A stretch of DNA of 22,008 bases from Cyanobium gracile_A (GTDB lineage: Bacteria > Cyanobacteriota > Cyanobacteriia > PCC-6307 > Cyanobiaceae): assembly GCF_034931305.1 (NCBI RefSeq), contig NZ_JAYGHY010000049.1, positions 1 through 22,008 on the forward strand. Direction: 5' to 3'. The position numbers were made by a program, and so were the translations under genes. The notes beneath the pieces were generated by a model. The model saw only the letters and a program-made list of their open reading frames with translations. It had not been told where the DNA came from and made no database searches. Shown in pieces: positions 6,892 through 14,077 of this stretch (its first letter is position 1; each line of letters begins with the position of its first letter).

Positions 6892-7469
6892 GGGTTGGCG
6901 GGCGAATCGTGGAGCAGGGCACGCAGGCGGATCAGGCCCTGGCGGGCACGGGTTTTGACAGTGCCGAGGGGCAGCTCCAGCAGCGCGCCGATCGCCGACT
7001 GGCTCAGACCTTCGTAGTAGGCCATCTCCAGCACCTGCCGCTGGTTGGCGGGGATGGCCGCCAGGGCGGCGCGGACTCTCTCCGCCAGATCCTCGGCCTC
7101 GGCACTTTCGTGGGGCGTGGACACGGCCGCAGGGAACAGGTGCTCCGACCAGCGTTGCATCAGCTGCCAGCGGTTGGCGCGCTGGTTGATGCGATTGATC
7201 GCCATCGAGCGCGTCATCAGCAGCAGGTAGGCCAGCACAGGACCACGGGCAGGGTCGTAGCCCCCCTGCTGCCGATAGCGAAGGAAGACATCGTGGGTGA
7301 GGTCTTCCGCCTCGTGGCTTGAGCGGCAGAGCCGCAGCGCCAGGCGGTACACCGGACCGCTGCAGCTGTCGTAGACCTCCTCCAGGTCGTGGTCAGCGCC
7401 GAGGCTGTCGCCGAGGTGGCCCCGCAGCCGCGGACGGCGGGGGGGGGCATCGGCGTCGGAGGAATTCAA
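6888..7469 (-). CDS. ECF-type RNA polymerase sigma factor
   Basis: A 193-residue group 4 sigma factor. Region 2 lies at about 25-95 (LEEVYDSCSG, EAEDLTHDVFLRY, then TRSMAINRIN) and region 4 at about 130-185 (IPANQRQVLEMAYYEGLSQSAIG and LGTVKTRARQGL). The frame is open much further upstream, but that part is Pro/Gly-rich and overlaps the EamA gene. I take TTG 7469 as the start because TTG and the EamA stop TGA overlap as TTGA, the same geometry as an ATGA coupling; another TTG stands two codons upstream. The stop overlaps the anti-sigma ATG. It should direct polymerase to a small stress regulon, likely including this operon and perhaps the DM13 genes. Confidence 0.9.
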   Translation of the reverse strand: MNSSDADAPPRRPRLRGHLGDSLGADHDLEEVYDSCSGPVYRLALRLCRSSHEAEDLTHDVFLRYRQQGGYDPARGPVLAYLLLMTRSMAINRINQRANRWQLMQRWSEHLFPAAVSTPHESAEAEDLAERVRAALAAIPANQRQVLEMAYYEGLSQSAIGALLELPLGTVKTRARQGLIRLRALLHDSPANP

Positions 7470-8455
7470 AACCAAGGTGGCATCCGGTTGGGTTCCCGTT
7501 CCTCTGGTACCGGTGAAGGCCCCGATCGGATGGGTCTGCGCCAGCGACTGGCGAACACGCCGGCCAGCACCAGGGCCGAACCGGCCAGGACCGGGCCGCT
7601 CAGGGGCTCCCCCAGCAGCAGGGCGGCGCTGAGGACCGCCACCACCAGGGCCAGGGAACCCCAGAGGGAGACAACCGCCACGCTGCAGCTGCGGTAGGCC
7701 CGGCGCAGCGCCAGTTCCCGGCCCAGGGAGAGGGACAGGGCATAGACGCCGATCACGCCCACCACCCACCAGAGGCGCAGCAGGAAGAAATGATGCGGTC
7801 CGAACAGCACCAGGGCGATGACCCCGAACACCAGGGCGGACAGCAGGGTGGGCACCCCGATCCCCACCGCCGCCGGCCAGCCCCGGGCGGCCATGCTGCG
7901 GCCGGTGACGGCCGAGCCGGCAAAGGCCAGCACCCCCACCAGGGCCCAGGCGATGCCGGCGGCTTCATCCATGCGGCCGGCATCGACGGCCATGGCGCCC
8001 TGGGGCAGCAGCAGGCCGGCACCGATCAACGCCAGGCTGAGCCAGAAGCCGGGAGGCAGGGCCTCCCCCAGCCGCCAGCGGGCCAGCAGGGCCGAGACGG
8101 GCAGCACCAGCGCGAACAGCAGGGTCTGGCTGATCACCGACAGGGATTCCAGCGCGAAGTAATAGGCCACAGGCCCCAGGAACAGCCCCAGGGCGGCATT
8201 GAGAGCCAGCAGACGCCGATCGGCCGGCCCCTGCAGCGCCAGATCAGCCACCAGGGTGCGCCGCCCGGGCAGCAGGGCCGCCAGACCCACCGTGAGCTGG
8301 GCCAGGAAGAACACGTTGCAGAAGCTGATCGGGTTCTCGCCCCGCACCAGATGCCCCTGGCCGAAGACCTGCAGGCCCTTCAGGACGGTGGCATCCAGCC
8401 CCCGCAACAGCACGTAGAGCCCCAGCGGCAGCAGCGCCCGGACCCGTGACGGCAT
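7466..8455 (-). CDS. EamA/DMT-family transporter
   Basis: A 329-residue protein with about ten membrane helices, the two-repeat EamA (drug/metabolite transporter) layout. Landmarks are GENPISFCNVFFLAQL in helix 2, GPVAYYFALESLSVISQTLL in the first repeat, and SLWGSLALVVAVLSAALLLGEPLSG with LAGSALVLAGV closing the second. Members export metabolites, amino acids or drugs; the substrate is unknown. In-frame ATGs also occur at 8539 and 8503, but the intervening sequence is Pro-rich, so 8455 is preferred; no Shine-Dalgarno supports any of them. It is the first gene of the operon and its stop overlaps the sigma factor start, suggesting its expression is autoregulated with the sigma factor. Confidence 0.82.
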   Translation of the reverse strand: MPSRVRALLPLGLYVLLRGLDATVLKGLQVFGQGHLVRGENPISFCNVFFLAQLTVGLAALLPGRRTLVADLALQGPADRRLLALNAALGLFLGPVAYYFALESLSVISQTLLFALVLPVSALLARWRLGEALPPGFWLSLALIGAGLLLPQGAMAVDAGRMDEAAGIAWALVGVLAFAGSAVTGRSMAARGWPAAVGIGVPTLLSALVFGVIALVLFGPHHFFLLRLWWVVGVIGVYALSLSLGRELALRRAYRSCSVAVVSLWGSLALVVAVLSAALLLGEPLSGPVLAGSALVLAGVFASRWRRPIRSGPSPVPEEREPNRMPPWF

Positions 8456-8577
8456 TGGCGGCGCGTGCGGGAGCGGGGGCGGCAATCCGATGGGGGGCCT
8501 CATCGGTACACAGCCAAGGCAGGGGCTGTTGCGCACCATCGCACGGTTTCTCGCTCCTCACACCCGCTCCTTCCACC

Positions 8578-9090
8578 ATGTCCCCCCTCAACGGTTCCCT
8601 GCTGCGCCGCAGCGTCCTGACCGTGGTCACCGCCTCGGCCCTCTCGACCATGGCCCTCCACGCCGAGCCCCTCAGCCGACCGTTCAGCGACCGCACCGTG
8701 CCCGCCATCACCGCCCAGATGAAACCCAAGGGCATGGCCATGGCCCAGGGCAGCTTCCGCAAGGCAGAGGCTCCCGTCAGCGGCGGCTTCTCGATCAGCG
8801 AAGAGGGCGGCAAGACGGTGCTCACCCTCAGCGGCGACTTCAAGACCAACGACATGGCCCCGGATCTGTGGGTGGCCTTCAGCCCCTCCGCCACACCGCT
8901 GGCCATGAGCAAGGCCCCTGCCTACCCCCTCAAGCCCGGCACCTACACGCTGCTGACGAAGCTCCAATCCAGCAAGGGCGCCCAGAGGTACGTCATCCCC
9001 GCCTCGATCGATCTGAAGGCCCAGAAATCGGTGCTGATCTGGTGCCAGAAGTTCAACGCCACCATGGCCTGGGCTCCCCTCAAGCCCTGA
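8578..9090 (+). CDS. secreted DM13-domain protein (copy 1)
   Basis: A 170-residue exported protein. Residues 1-31 are a signal peptide ending LHA before EPLS. The rest is one DM13 domain: GSFRKAEAPVSGGFSI, the strand TLSGDFKTNDMAPDL, YVIPASIDL and the signature SVLIWCQKFNATM with its single conserved Cys. DM13 is proposed to act in redox or electron transfer at cell surfaces, often near DOMON domains; direct biochemistry is thin. The gene diverges from the EamA-sigma operon and precedes the oxidoreductase by 68 bp, which suggests shared control. An almost identical paralogue is at 12225-12737. The frame is open upstream, but this ATG begins a proper signal peptide. No Shine-Dalgarno is seen. 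Confidence 0.85.
   Translation: MSPLNGSLLRRSVLTVVTASALSTMALHAEPLSRPFSDRTVPAITAQMKPKGMAMAQGSFRKAEAPVSGGFSISEEGGKTVLTLSGDFKTNDMAPDLWVAFSPSATPLAMSKAPAYPLKPGTYTLLTKLQSSKGAQRYVIPASIDLKAQKSVLIWCQKFNATMAWAPLKP
8578..9090 (+). repeat. direct repeat A, unit 1 (DM13 gene)
   Basis: The whole gene repeats at 12225-12737 in the same orientation and with identical length. By eye the last 130 bp differ at only two positions, and the 36 bp before each ATG can be aligned without gaps from a shared CACGG (8542 and 12189). Confidence 0.9.
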
Positions 9091-9145
9091 ACAACGGCGT
9101 CGCCGCATCAACACGCCGCCGGCCGGCGGCCACCTCCTCACCCGC

Positions 9146-9150
9146 GAAGG
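9146..9150 (+). promoter_or_regulatory. ribosome binding site of the oxidoreductase gene
   Basis: GAAGG ends 8 nt before the ATG at 9159 and supports that start within a longer open frame. Confidence 0.45.
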
Positions 9151-9158
9151 TCACTGCG

Positions 9159-10529
9159 ATGCCGAAGCCGACCGTCCTGCCTGGACGTCCACAGCCGCGG
9201 GAGCTGCTCGAACGTCTTGTGGCCGGGATGGCCGCCGGCACGATCGTCAGCTTCTCCGCCGTCTCGATCGTCCAGGCGATCGCTGGCCCCAGAGGGGAGG
9301 CCAGGCCCGCACCTGGCCTCAACGGCACCCTGGCGGGCGCGGGGCTCGGTGCCCTCGCCGCGCTGGCCCTGACCCGCCCGCGCCCCTGGTCAGCGACGGA
9401 CCCTGCCCAGGGGGTTGAAGCCAGCGGCGGCACGGGCCCGCAAGGGTGGGCGGACTGGCGGCCCTTCCGGGTGGCGCGCAAGGTGAAGGAAAGCGAGGAG
9501 ATCACCTCCTTCCATCTGGAGCCGCTCGACGCCCAACCCCTGCCCGATTTCAGGCCGGGCCAGTTCCTGACCCTCCGTCTGGAGATTCCCGGGGCAGGCG
9601 CTCCGGTCATCCGGACCTATTCGCTCTCCGACTATCCCCGGCCAACGGCGGGCTCCCACCACGCCTAACGACTGTCCATCAAGCGGGAAGCCGCCCCGAC
9701 AGGCCAGCAGGTGCCACCGGGGGTGGCCTCCAACTTCCTGCATGACCACATCCAGGAGGGGTCGATCCTCAAGGTCAGGCCCCCCAACGGCAGTTTCGTG
9801 CTCGATCCCAGCCCCACCGACCCGGTGGTACTGCTCAGCAATGGGGTCGGCATCACGCCGATGATGGCGATGTTGAAGGCGGTTGCCGTCCACAACCCCG
9901 CTCGCAAGATCTGGTTCTTCCATGGCGCCAGGGATGGGCGCGTCCATGCTTTCCGCCAGGAAGTGGCGATGACGGCCCGGGGGATGGAGGGTCTGACGAT
10001 CCATTACGTCTACAGCAGGCCGCAACCAGAGGATCAGGGACATTTCCACAGCCAGGGCTACGTGGATGTCCCCCTGATCCGCTCCCTCGTCCGGGATGAA
10101 GCCGACTACTTCCTCTGCGGTTCCCCAGCCTTCATGACCTCGATCCGTGCCGGATTGAAGGCGGAAGGTGTGCCGGAGGAACGCGTCAGATTCGAGATGT
10201 TCAGCCAACCTCCACGGGCTGCGGCGACAACGCCAGCGGGTGAAGCCGACGCTGCCCTGCCTGGGTCGCTGGCGGCCACGGTGACCTTCGCCCGCTCAGG
10301 CCGAACCGTGGAATGGCAAGGGGATCACGACAACCTGCTGGCCTTCGCCGAGGCCCATGGACTGCGTCCCGACCACAGCTGTCGCGCCGGAATCTGCGGC
10401 ACCTGCGCATGCAGACTCCTGGAAGGTGATGTGATCGATGCGGAGCCACCGACCGCGTCTGTGGCTCCCGGTTCGGTGCTGATCTGCATCTCCCGGCCCG
10501 GATCCGCCAAAATCAGCCTGGATCTGTAG
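9159..10529 (+). pseudogene. membrane FAD/NAD(P)/2Fe-2S oxidoreductase interrupted by an in-frame TAA
   Basis: One reading frame of 457 codons with a single internal stop, TAA at 9666-9668 (codon 170). Before the stop: two membrane helices (about 20-42 and 53-73), then the start of a ferredoxin-reductase FAD domain (FRPGQFLTL, RTYSLSD). After it, in the same frame: RLSIKRE, then the NAD(P)-binding LLSNGVGITPMMAML, a CGSP segment, and a C-terminal plant-type 2Fe-2S domain with CRAGICGTC and a later fourth Cys (LICIS). Relatives usually have Tyr just before RL(S/T)IKRE, so TAC or TAT to TAA is the simplest explanation. A GTG at 9711 could restart the second half, but splitting the FAD domain should inactivate it. 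The alternatives are sequencing error or readthrough. The fold resembles the reductase parts of Hmp and dioxygenase reductases. Confidence 0.8.
9276..9283. repeat. HIP1 octamer GCGATCGC
   Basis: Perfect HIP1 copy inside the first membrane helix region of the interrupted oxidoreductase gene. Confidence 0.8.
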
Positions 10530-10537
10530 GGCCGGAT

Positions 10538-11266
10538 TCAGATGCGGCTGGAGAGCACCATCGGCCCCTTCGGCTCCTTTCCCATGGGGTCGGCTTCCAC
10601 ACTCACGCTCACGCTGGTGGCCAGGCTGGTGGGCTGGGGGGGGATCAACATCGCCACGTGCCCCTGGGCCGTCGGCACGAACGCGACACATCCCACTGTC
10701 TTGCCGCCCACGTTGGCCCACAACCGATAGGTCTGGTGGGGAGGCAACGGCGGCAGATCATTGAGCATCAGCACGTTGTTGGTCGGGTTGCCGGTCACCA
10801 TCACTTCGCCCGATCCCGGCCTGCCGGGATCAAGGGACTCCAGGTTCATGCGGCGGCTCACCGGCACTACGGCAGCCGTTGATGGCTGAACTTGACGCTG
10901 GATCTGGGCCAGTTGCTGGCGGGTCTGGTGGAGCTCGACACCCAGCCCCAGCAGGGCCGTCCCCAGCAGGGTGGGCCACAGCCAGCCGGGGAAGGAGGGG
11001 CCTTCAGGGGCCTGCTGGCGCCGCTGGGTGCCCTGGCCGCTGATCAGCCTCCGGCGCAACCGCTCTGGGGGCGCCACGGTTTGGGGCAGGGCCAGGGGCA
11101 GCAGTTCGAGCGTGGTGCGGAATTCATTCAGACGCTGCTCAAGCTCGGGCTGCTGACGCAGCAAGCCCGCCAGCTGCTCCCGTTCCGCCTCATCCAGATC
11201 GCCCAGGGCATGACCCGCCATCAGGGCGTCGAAGCTGCCATCCGCAGGCACATCGTCGGGATTCAT
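10538..11266 (-). CDS. membrane anti-sigma factor, RskA-like (copy 2, orphan)
   Basis: A 242-residue paralogue of the anti-sigma factor at 6190-6891 with the same layout: N-terminal domain with MAGHALGDLDEAE, membrane helix at about 102-117, coiled coil (LHQTRQQLAQIQRQV), and an exported domain with VTGNP, LPPLPPHQTYRLW and TVGCVAFVPT. By eye the two are about 60-65 % identical overall and more so in the exported domain. The ATG at 11266 starts the conserved sequence; an earlier ATG at 11290 adds eight residues. Unlike copy 1 it has no sigma factor gene upstream. It converges with the oxidoreductase, with only 8 bp between stops. It may restrain the same sigma factor or one encoded elsewhere. 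Confidence 0.86.
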   Translation of the reverse strand: MNPDDVPADGSFDALMAGHALGDLDEAEREQLAGLLRQQPELEQRLNEFRTTLELLPLALPQTVAPPERLRRRLISGQGTQRRQQAPEGPSFPGWLWPTLLGTALLGLGVELHQTRQQLAQIQRQVQPSTAAVVPVSRRMNLESLDPGRPGSGEVMVTGNPTNNVLMLNDLPPLPPHQTYRLWANVGGKTVGCVAFVPTAQGHVAMLIPPQPTSLATSVSVSVEADPMGKEPKGPMVLSSRI

Positions 11267-11363
11267 GGGTCGCTCGACCGACAGGACCATGGATTGGGCA
11301 TGGTTGCACTCCGCTGAGGCCCCTGCAGGGTGGTTTCAACAGGTCTACCAGCGAGAGGCCTGA

Positions 11364-12156
11364 ATGGATCTGCTTTGGTCTCCCTGCGCCGGTCCGCTCC
11401 TAGCCTCTGGAGCTTCCGGAGCCGGGTCCCTGACGTTCCTGTTCTCCTTCCTCCGCCACCGCTCCCGATCGCCCCGGCTGGCGCTGGGCCATCAACGCAG
11501 CCCCTGGCTCAGCCTTCGGCGCCAGTTTCCAGTCCGTCGAAGTCACATCGCCCTACAGCCTGGGCCTGGCGGGAGGGCAGAGAATCGTCGGCCTGTTGAC
11601 CAACGCCATGGTCACGGGCCTGTTCTTTCTGCGCTTCACCCAGGTGGATGCGCCGCTGCGCTTCAGTCGCCACCTTTGCCTGAGCACCTGGCCCGATGGC
11701 CATCTGAGCTGCCGCTTCGTGACCCGGGATCCCAGCTACTGGCTGAAGGTGTCCTACGCGATGGTCCTGTTCCTGGATGAGGAGGTCGAACCGGGGGTGT
11801 GGCAACGGCGCGTCCATCCCCTGGCGCTGCTGAACACGACAACGCCCCAGCTGCATGTCACCGCCGTGCTGAGCCATCGCCTGACCCCGGCCAGTCCCCT
11901 GGTGCAGCTTGGGCTTGCGGCGATCACGGCGGCCGGCGGAGCCCTAATGGTGCTGGTGGAGGGAACCGACGAGGTGACGGGGTCGCCCCTGTTGCAGGTG
12001 CATCACTACCGGATCGAGGACATTCTCGAAGGGCAGCGGTTCACGGATCTGGTGTCCATCGACGGCAGCGGCCGGCGCTCGGTCGACCTCGACGCCCTGG
12101 ACCGCACCCAGCCGCTGCGGGAGTCAGCCCAATCCAATCTGGAGCTTCACCTGTAA
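11364..12156 (+). pseudogene. decayed inward-rectifier (Kir/KirBac-like) potassium channel
   Basis: The intact part (frame open from 11434; first start candidate TTG 11596) encodes features of the Kir cytoplasmic domain: MVTGLFFLRF at the end of the second helix, LRFSRHLCL, a CRFVTRD strand, and LSHRLTPASPLVQLG matching the family motif around His-x-Ile-Asp-x-x-SPL. Upstream, in the same frame, a pore-like segment (WAINAAPGSAFGASFQSV) leads to VTSPYSLG where TIGYG is expected, so the selectivity filter is missing. The first membrane helix is not found intact; a hydrophobic stretch in another frame (11364 on: GSLTFLFSFL) may be its frameshifted remnant. As it stands it could not form a K+ channel. 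A free-standing cytoplasmic domain is less likely. Confidence 0.6.
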
Positions 12157-12224
12157 AGACGGCATGGAGGGTTCGTGCGGCCTGCCGCCACGGCTTCTTC
12201 CTCCTCCCACGCGTCGTCGTCCCC

Positions 12225-12737
12225 ATGTCCCGTTCTTTCAGCACCTTCGTCCGTAACGGTGCGGTGGCCGTGCTCACCACCTCGGCCCTCTGCGGCCTCA
12301 GCGTGCAGGCCGAACCCCTCACCCTGCCGTTCAGCGACCGCAGCGTGCCCGCCATCACCGCCCAGATGCAACCCAAGGGCATGGCGATGACCCAGGGCAG
12401 CTTCCGCAAGGCCGAGGCTCCCGTCAGCGGCGGCTTCTCCATCCACGAAAAAGACGGCAAGACGGTGCTCACCCTCAGCGGCGACTTCAAGACCAACGAC
12501 ATGGCCCCCGACCTCAAGGTGATCTTCAGCCCTTCGGCCACACCCCTGGCCGCCACCAAGGCCCCCGGCTTCCCCCTCAAGCCCGGCAGCTACACGGTGC
12601 TGGCGAAGCTCCAATCCAGCAAGGGCGCCCAGAGCTACGTCATCCCCGCCTCGATCGATCTGAAGGCTCAGAAATCGGTGCTGATCTGGTGCCAGAAGTT
12701 CAACGCCACCATGGCCTGGGCTCCCCTCAAGCCCTGA
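12225..12737 (+). CDS. secreted DM13-domain protein (copy 2)
   Basis: A 170-residue exported protein of the same length as copy 1 and, by eye, 85-90 % identical after the signal peptide. Signal peptide 1-29 ends VQA before EPLT; the two signal peptides differ far more than the mature parts. The DM13 domain keeps GGFSI, TLSGDFKTND, YVIPASIDL and the WCQKFNATMAW segment with its conserved Cys. Differences cluster in charged surface positions (for example HEKDG against SEEGG, LKVIF against LWVAF). The gene is 47 bp upstream of the DipZ-like gene, so the two are probably co-transcribed, putting a redox-type exported domain beside a thiol-reducing membrane system. Confidence 0.86.
   Translation: MSRSFSTFVRNGAVAVLTTSALCGLSVQAEPLTLPFSDRSVPAITAQMQPKGMAMTQGSFRKAEAPVSGGFSIHEKDGKTVLTLSGDFKTNDMAPDLKVIFSPSATPLAATKAPGFPLKPGSYTVLAKLQSSKGAQSYVIPASIDLKAQKSVLIWCQKFNATMAWAPLKP
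12225..12737 (+). repeat. direct repeat A, unit 2 (DM13 gene)
   Basis: Second unit of the direct repeat starting at 8578, offset 3,647 bp. Recombination between the units would delete or amplify the oxidoreductase, the second anti-sigma gene and the channel remnant. Confidence 0.9.
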
Positions 12738-12784
12738 GCCACGACGCCTCAGCCCACTGACCGCTGGAACGCCGAAACGATGCG

Positions 12785-14050
12785 GTGTTCACCCTCCCCA
12801 CCATGGTCCTGCCCCTTCTGGCCTATCTCGCGGGCCTGCTGACCATCCTCAGCCCCTGCATCCTGCCGGTGCTGCCCTTCCTGTTCAGCCGGGTGGGGCA
12901 TTCCTTCCGGCGCAGTGCTCTGCCCCTTCTGGCCGGCATGGCACTGACCTTCGCCGCCACGGGAAGCCTGGCGGCCCTGGGCGGCGGCTGGGTGGTGCAG
13001 GCCCACCAGTGGGGGCGGATGGCAGCCCTGGCCGCGCTGGCCCTGTTCGGGCTCGCGCTGCTGTGGCCAGCCCTGGCGGAGGTCCTCAGCCAGCCGCTCG
13101 TGAAGCTGGGCGCCGGGCTGTCCCGGCGCTCCGATCGGGCCCAACAGCGGGGCGAGGCCGTCGGCGCCTCGGCCCTGCTGGGGGTGGCGGTGGGGCTGCT
13201 CTGGGCCCCGTGCGCAGGGCCCATCCTGGGGCTGATCCTCACCGGAGCGGTCCTGCAGGCTGGCAGCACCGGCACCGCCCTGTTGCTGCTGGCCTACGGC
13301 CTGGGTGCTGCCACCTCCCTGGCGGTCGCCCTCCTGGCCAGCGATCGACTGGCCGCGGCCCTGAAGCGCACACGCGGGGCCGGCCTCTGGATGCGGCGCG
13401 GGCTGGGGGCCGCCGCGTTGGCGGCGGTGGGGGTGAGCGCCCTGGGTCTGGAGCAGGCCTCCTTGGCCGGCTGGGCCCTGGCCGACACCAACCGGCTTGA
13501 GCAGGCCCTGCTCAGCCGGATCCCGGCCGCTGATCCCGGCGGGACGAGCGCTCCAGCCATCAGCCGCCTGCCGGTGCTGGGCACGCTGCCGCCCTTTCCG
13601 AAGCGGGCCACCTGGCTGAATTCGCCCCCCCTCAGCCGCGACCAGCTCTGGGGGAAGGTGGTGCTGGTGGACATCTGGACCTACTCCTGCATCAACTGCC
13701 TGCGCACCCTGCCCCACGTGCGGGCCTGGGCCAGCAAGTACAAGGACCATGGCCTGGTGGTGATCGGCGTTCACACGCCGGAGTTCGCCTTCGAGCATGA
13801 CCTCGGCAACGTACGAGCCGCCGTCCGCCGGCTGGGCCTCACCTATCCGGTGGTGATCGACAACGACTTCGCCATCTGGAAGTCCTTCCGCAACACCTAC
13901 TGGCCGTCGTTTTATTTCATCGATGGCCAGGGGCGCATCCGGCATAGGCATTTCGGAGAAGGCGCCTACGACACCTCCGAACGCACGATCCAGGAGCTGC
14001 TGCGTGAAGCCGGCCAGAAGGACGTGCCCACCGGACTGGTGCGGCCCTGA
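12785..14050 (+). CDS. DipZ-like CcdA/thioredoxin fusion protein
   Basis: A 421-residue fusion. Residues 1-225 are a CcdA/DsbD-type membrane domain with a Cys in each repeat, at LSPCILP (Cys25) and APCAGP (Cys143). These normally form the disulfide that carries reducing power from cytoplasmic thioredoxin across the membrane. Residues about 260-410 are a TlpA/thioredoxin-like exported domain with active site YSCINC (Cys302, Cys305) and cis-Pro374 in YWPSFYFID. This is the DipZ order, but the C-terminal carbohydrate-binding-like module of mycobacterial DipZ is absent. It should reduce exported thiols, for example in cytochrome maturation or oxidative repair. GTG 12785 is the start used; ATG 12803 is an alternative. 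Its stop lies 15 bp from the convergent Mo-protein stop. Confidence 0.88.
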   Translation: MFTLPTMVLPLLAYLAGLLTILSPCILPVLPFLFSRVGHSFRRSALPLLAGMALTFAATGSLAALGGGWVVQAHQWGRMAALAALALFGLALLWPALAEVLSQPLVKLGAGLSRRSDRAQQRGEAVGASALLGVAVGLLWAPCAGPILGLILTGAVLQAGSTGTALLLLAYGLGAATSLAVALLASDRLAAALKRTRGAGLWMRRGLGAAALAAVGVSALGLEQASLAGWALADTNRLEQALLSRIPAADPGGTSAPAISRLPVLGTLPPFPKRATWLNSPPLSRDQLWGKVVLVDIWTYSCINCLRTLPHVRAWASKYKDHGLVVIGVHTPEFAFEHDLGNVRAAVRRLGLTYPVVIDNDFAIWKSFRNTYWPSFYFIDGQGRIRHRHFGEGAYDTSERTIQELLREAGQKDVPTGLVRP

Positions 14051-14052
14051 GG

Positions 14053-14077
14053 GCCGGGTTCTTGCTCAGAGCCCGGC
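14053..14077. terminator. hairpin between convergent genes, possible bidirectional terminator
   Basis: GCCGGGTTCT (14053-14062) can pair with AGAGCCCGGC (14068-14077) with one wobble pair and a 5-nt loop. It sits in the 15-bp gap between the DipZ-like and Mo-protein genes and includes the latter's stop. No T run follows, so termination activity is uncertain. Confidence 0.4.

Noticed and set aside
5884..7017. Long plus-strand frame under the anti-sigma and cupin genes
   Set aside because: It is antisense to two well-recognised genes; Gly/Gln/His-rich composition is typical of shadow frames.
9663..9711. Programmed readthrough or selenocysteine-like recoding at the TAA
   Set aside because: The codon is TAA rather than TGA, no stem-loop is evident after it, and a simple nonsense change explains it better.
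11267..11433. Remnant of a second ECF sigma gene upstream of anti-sigma copy 2
   Set aside because: I looked for region 4 or region 2 motifs on the minus strand and saw none.
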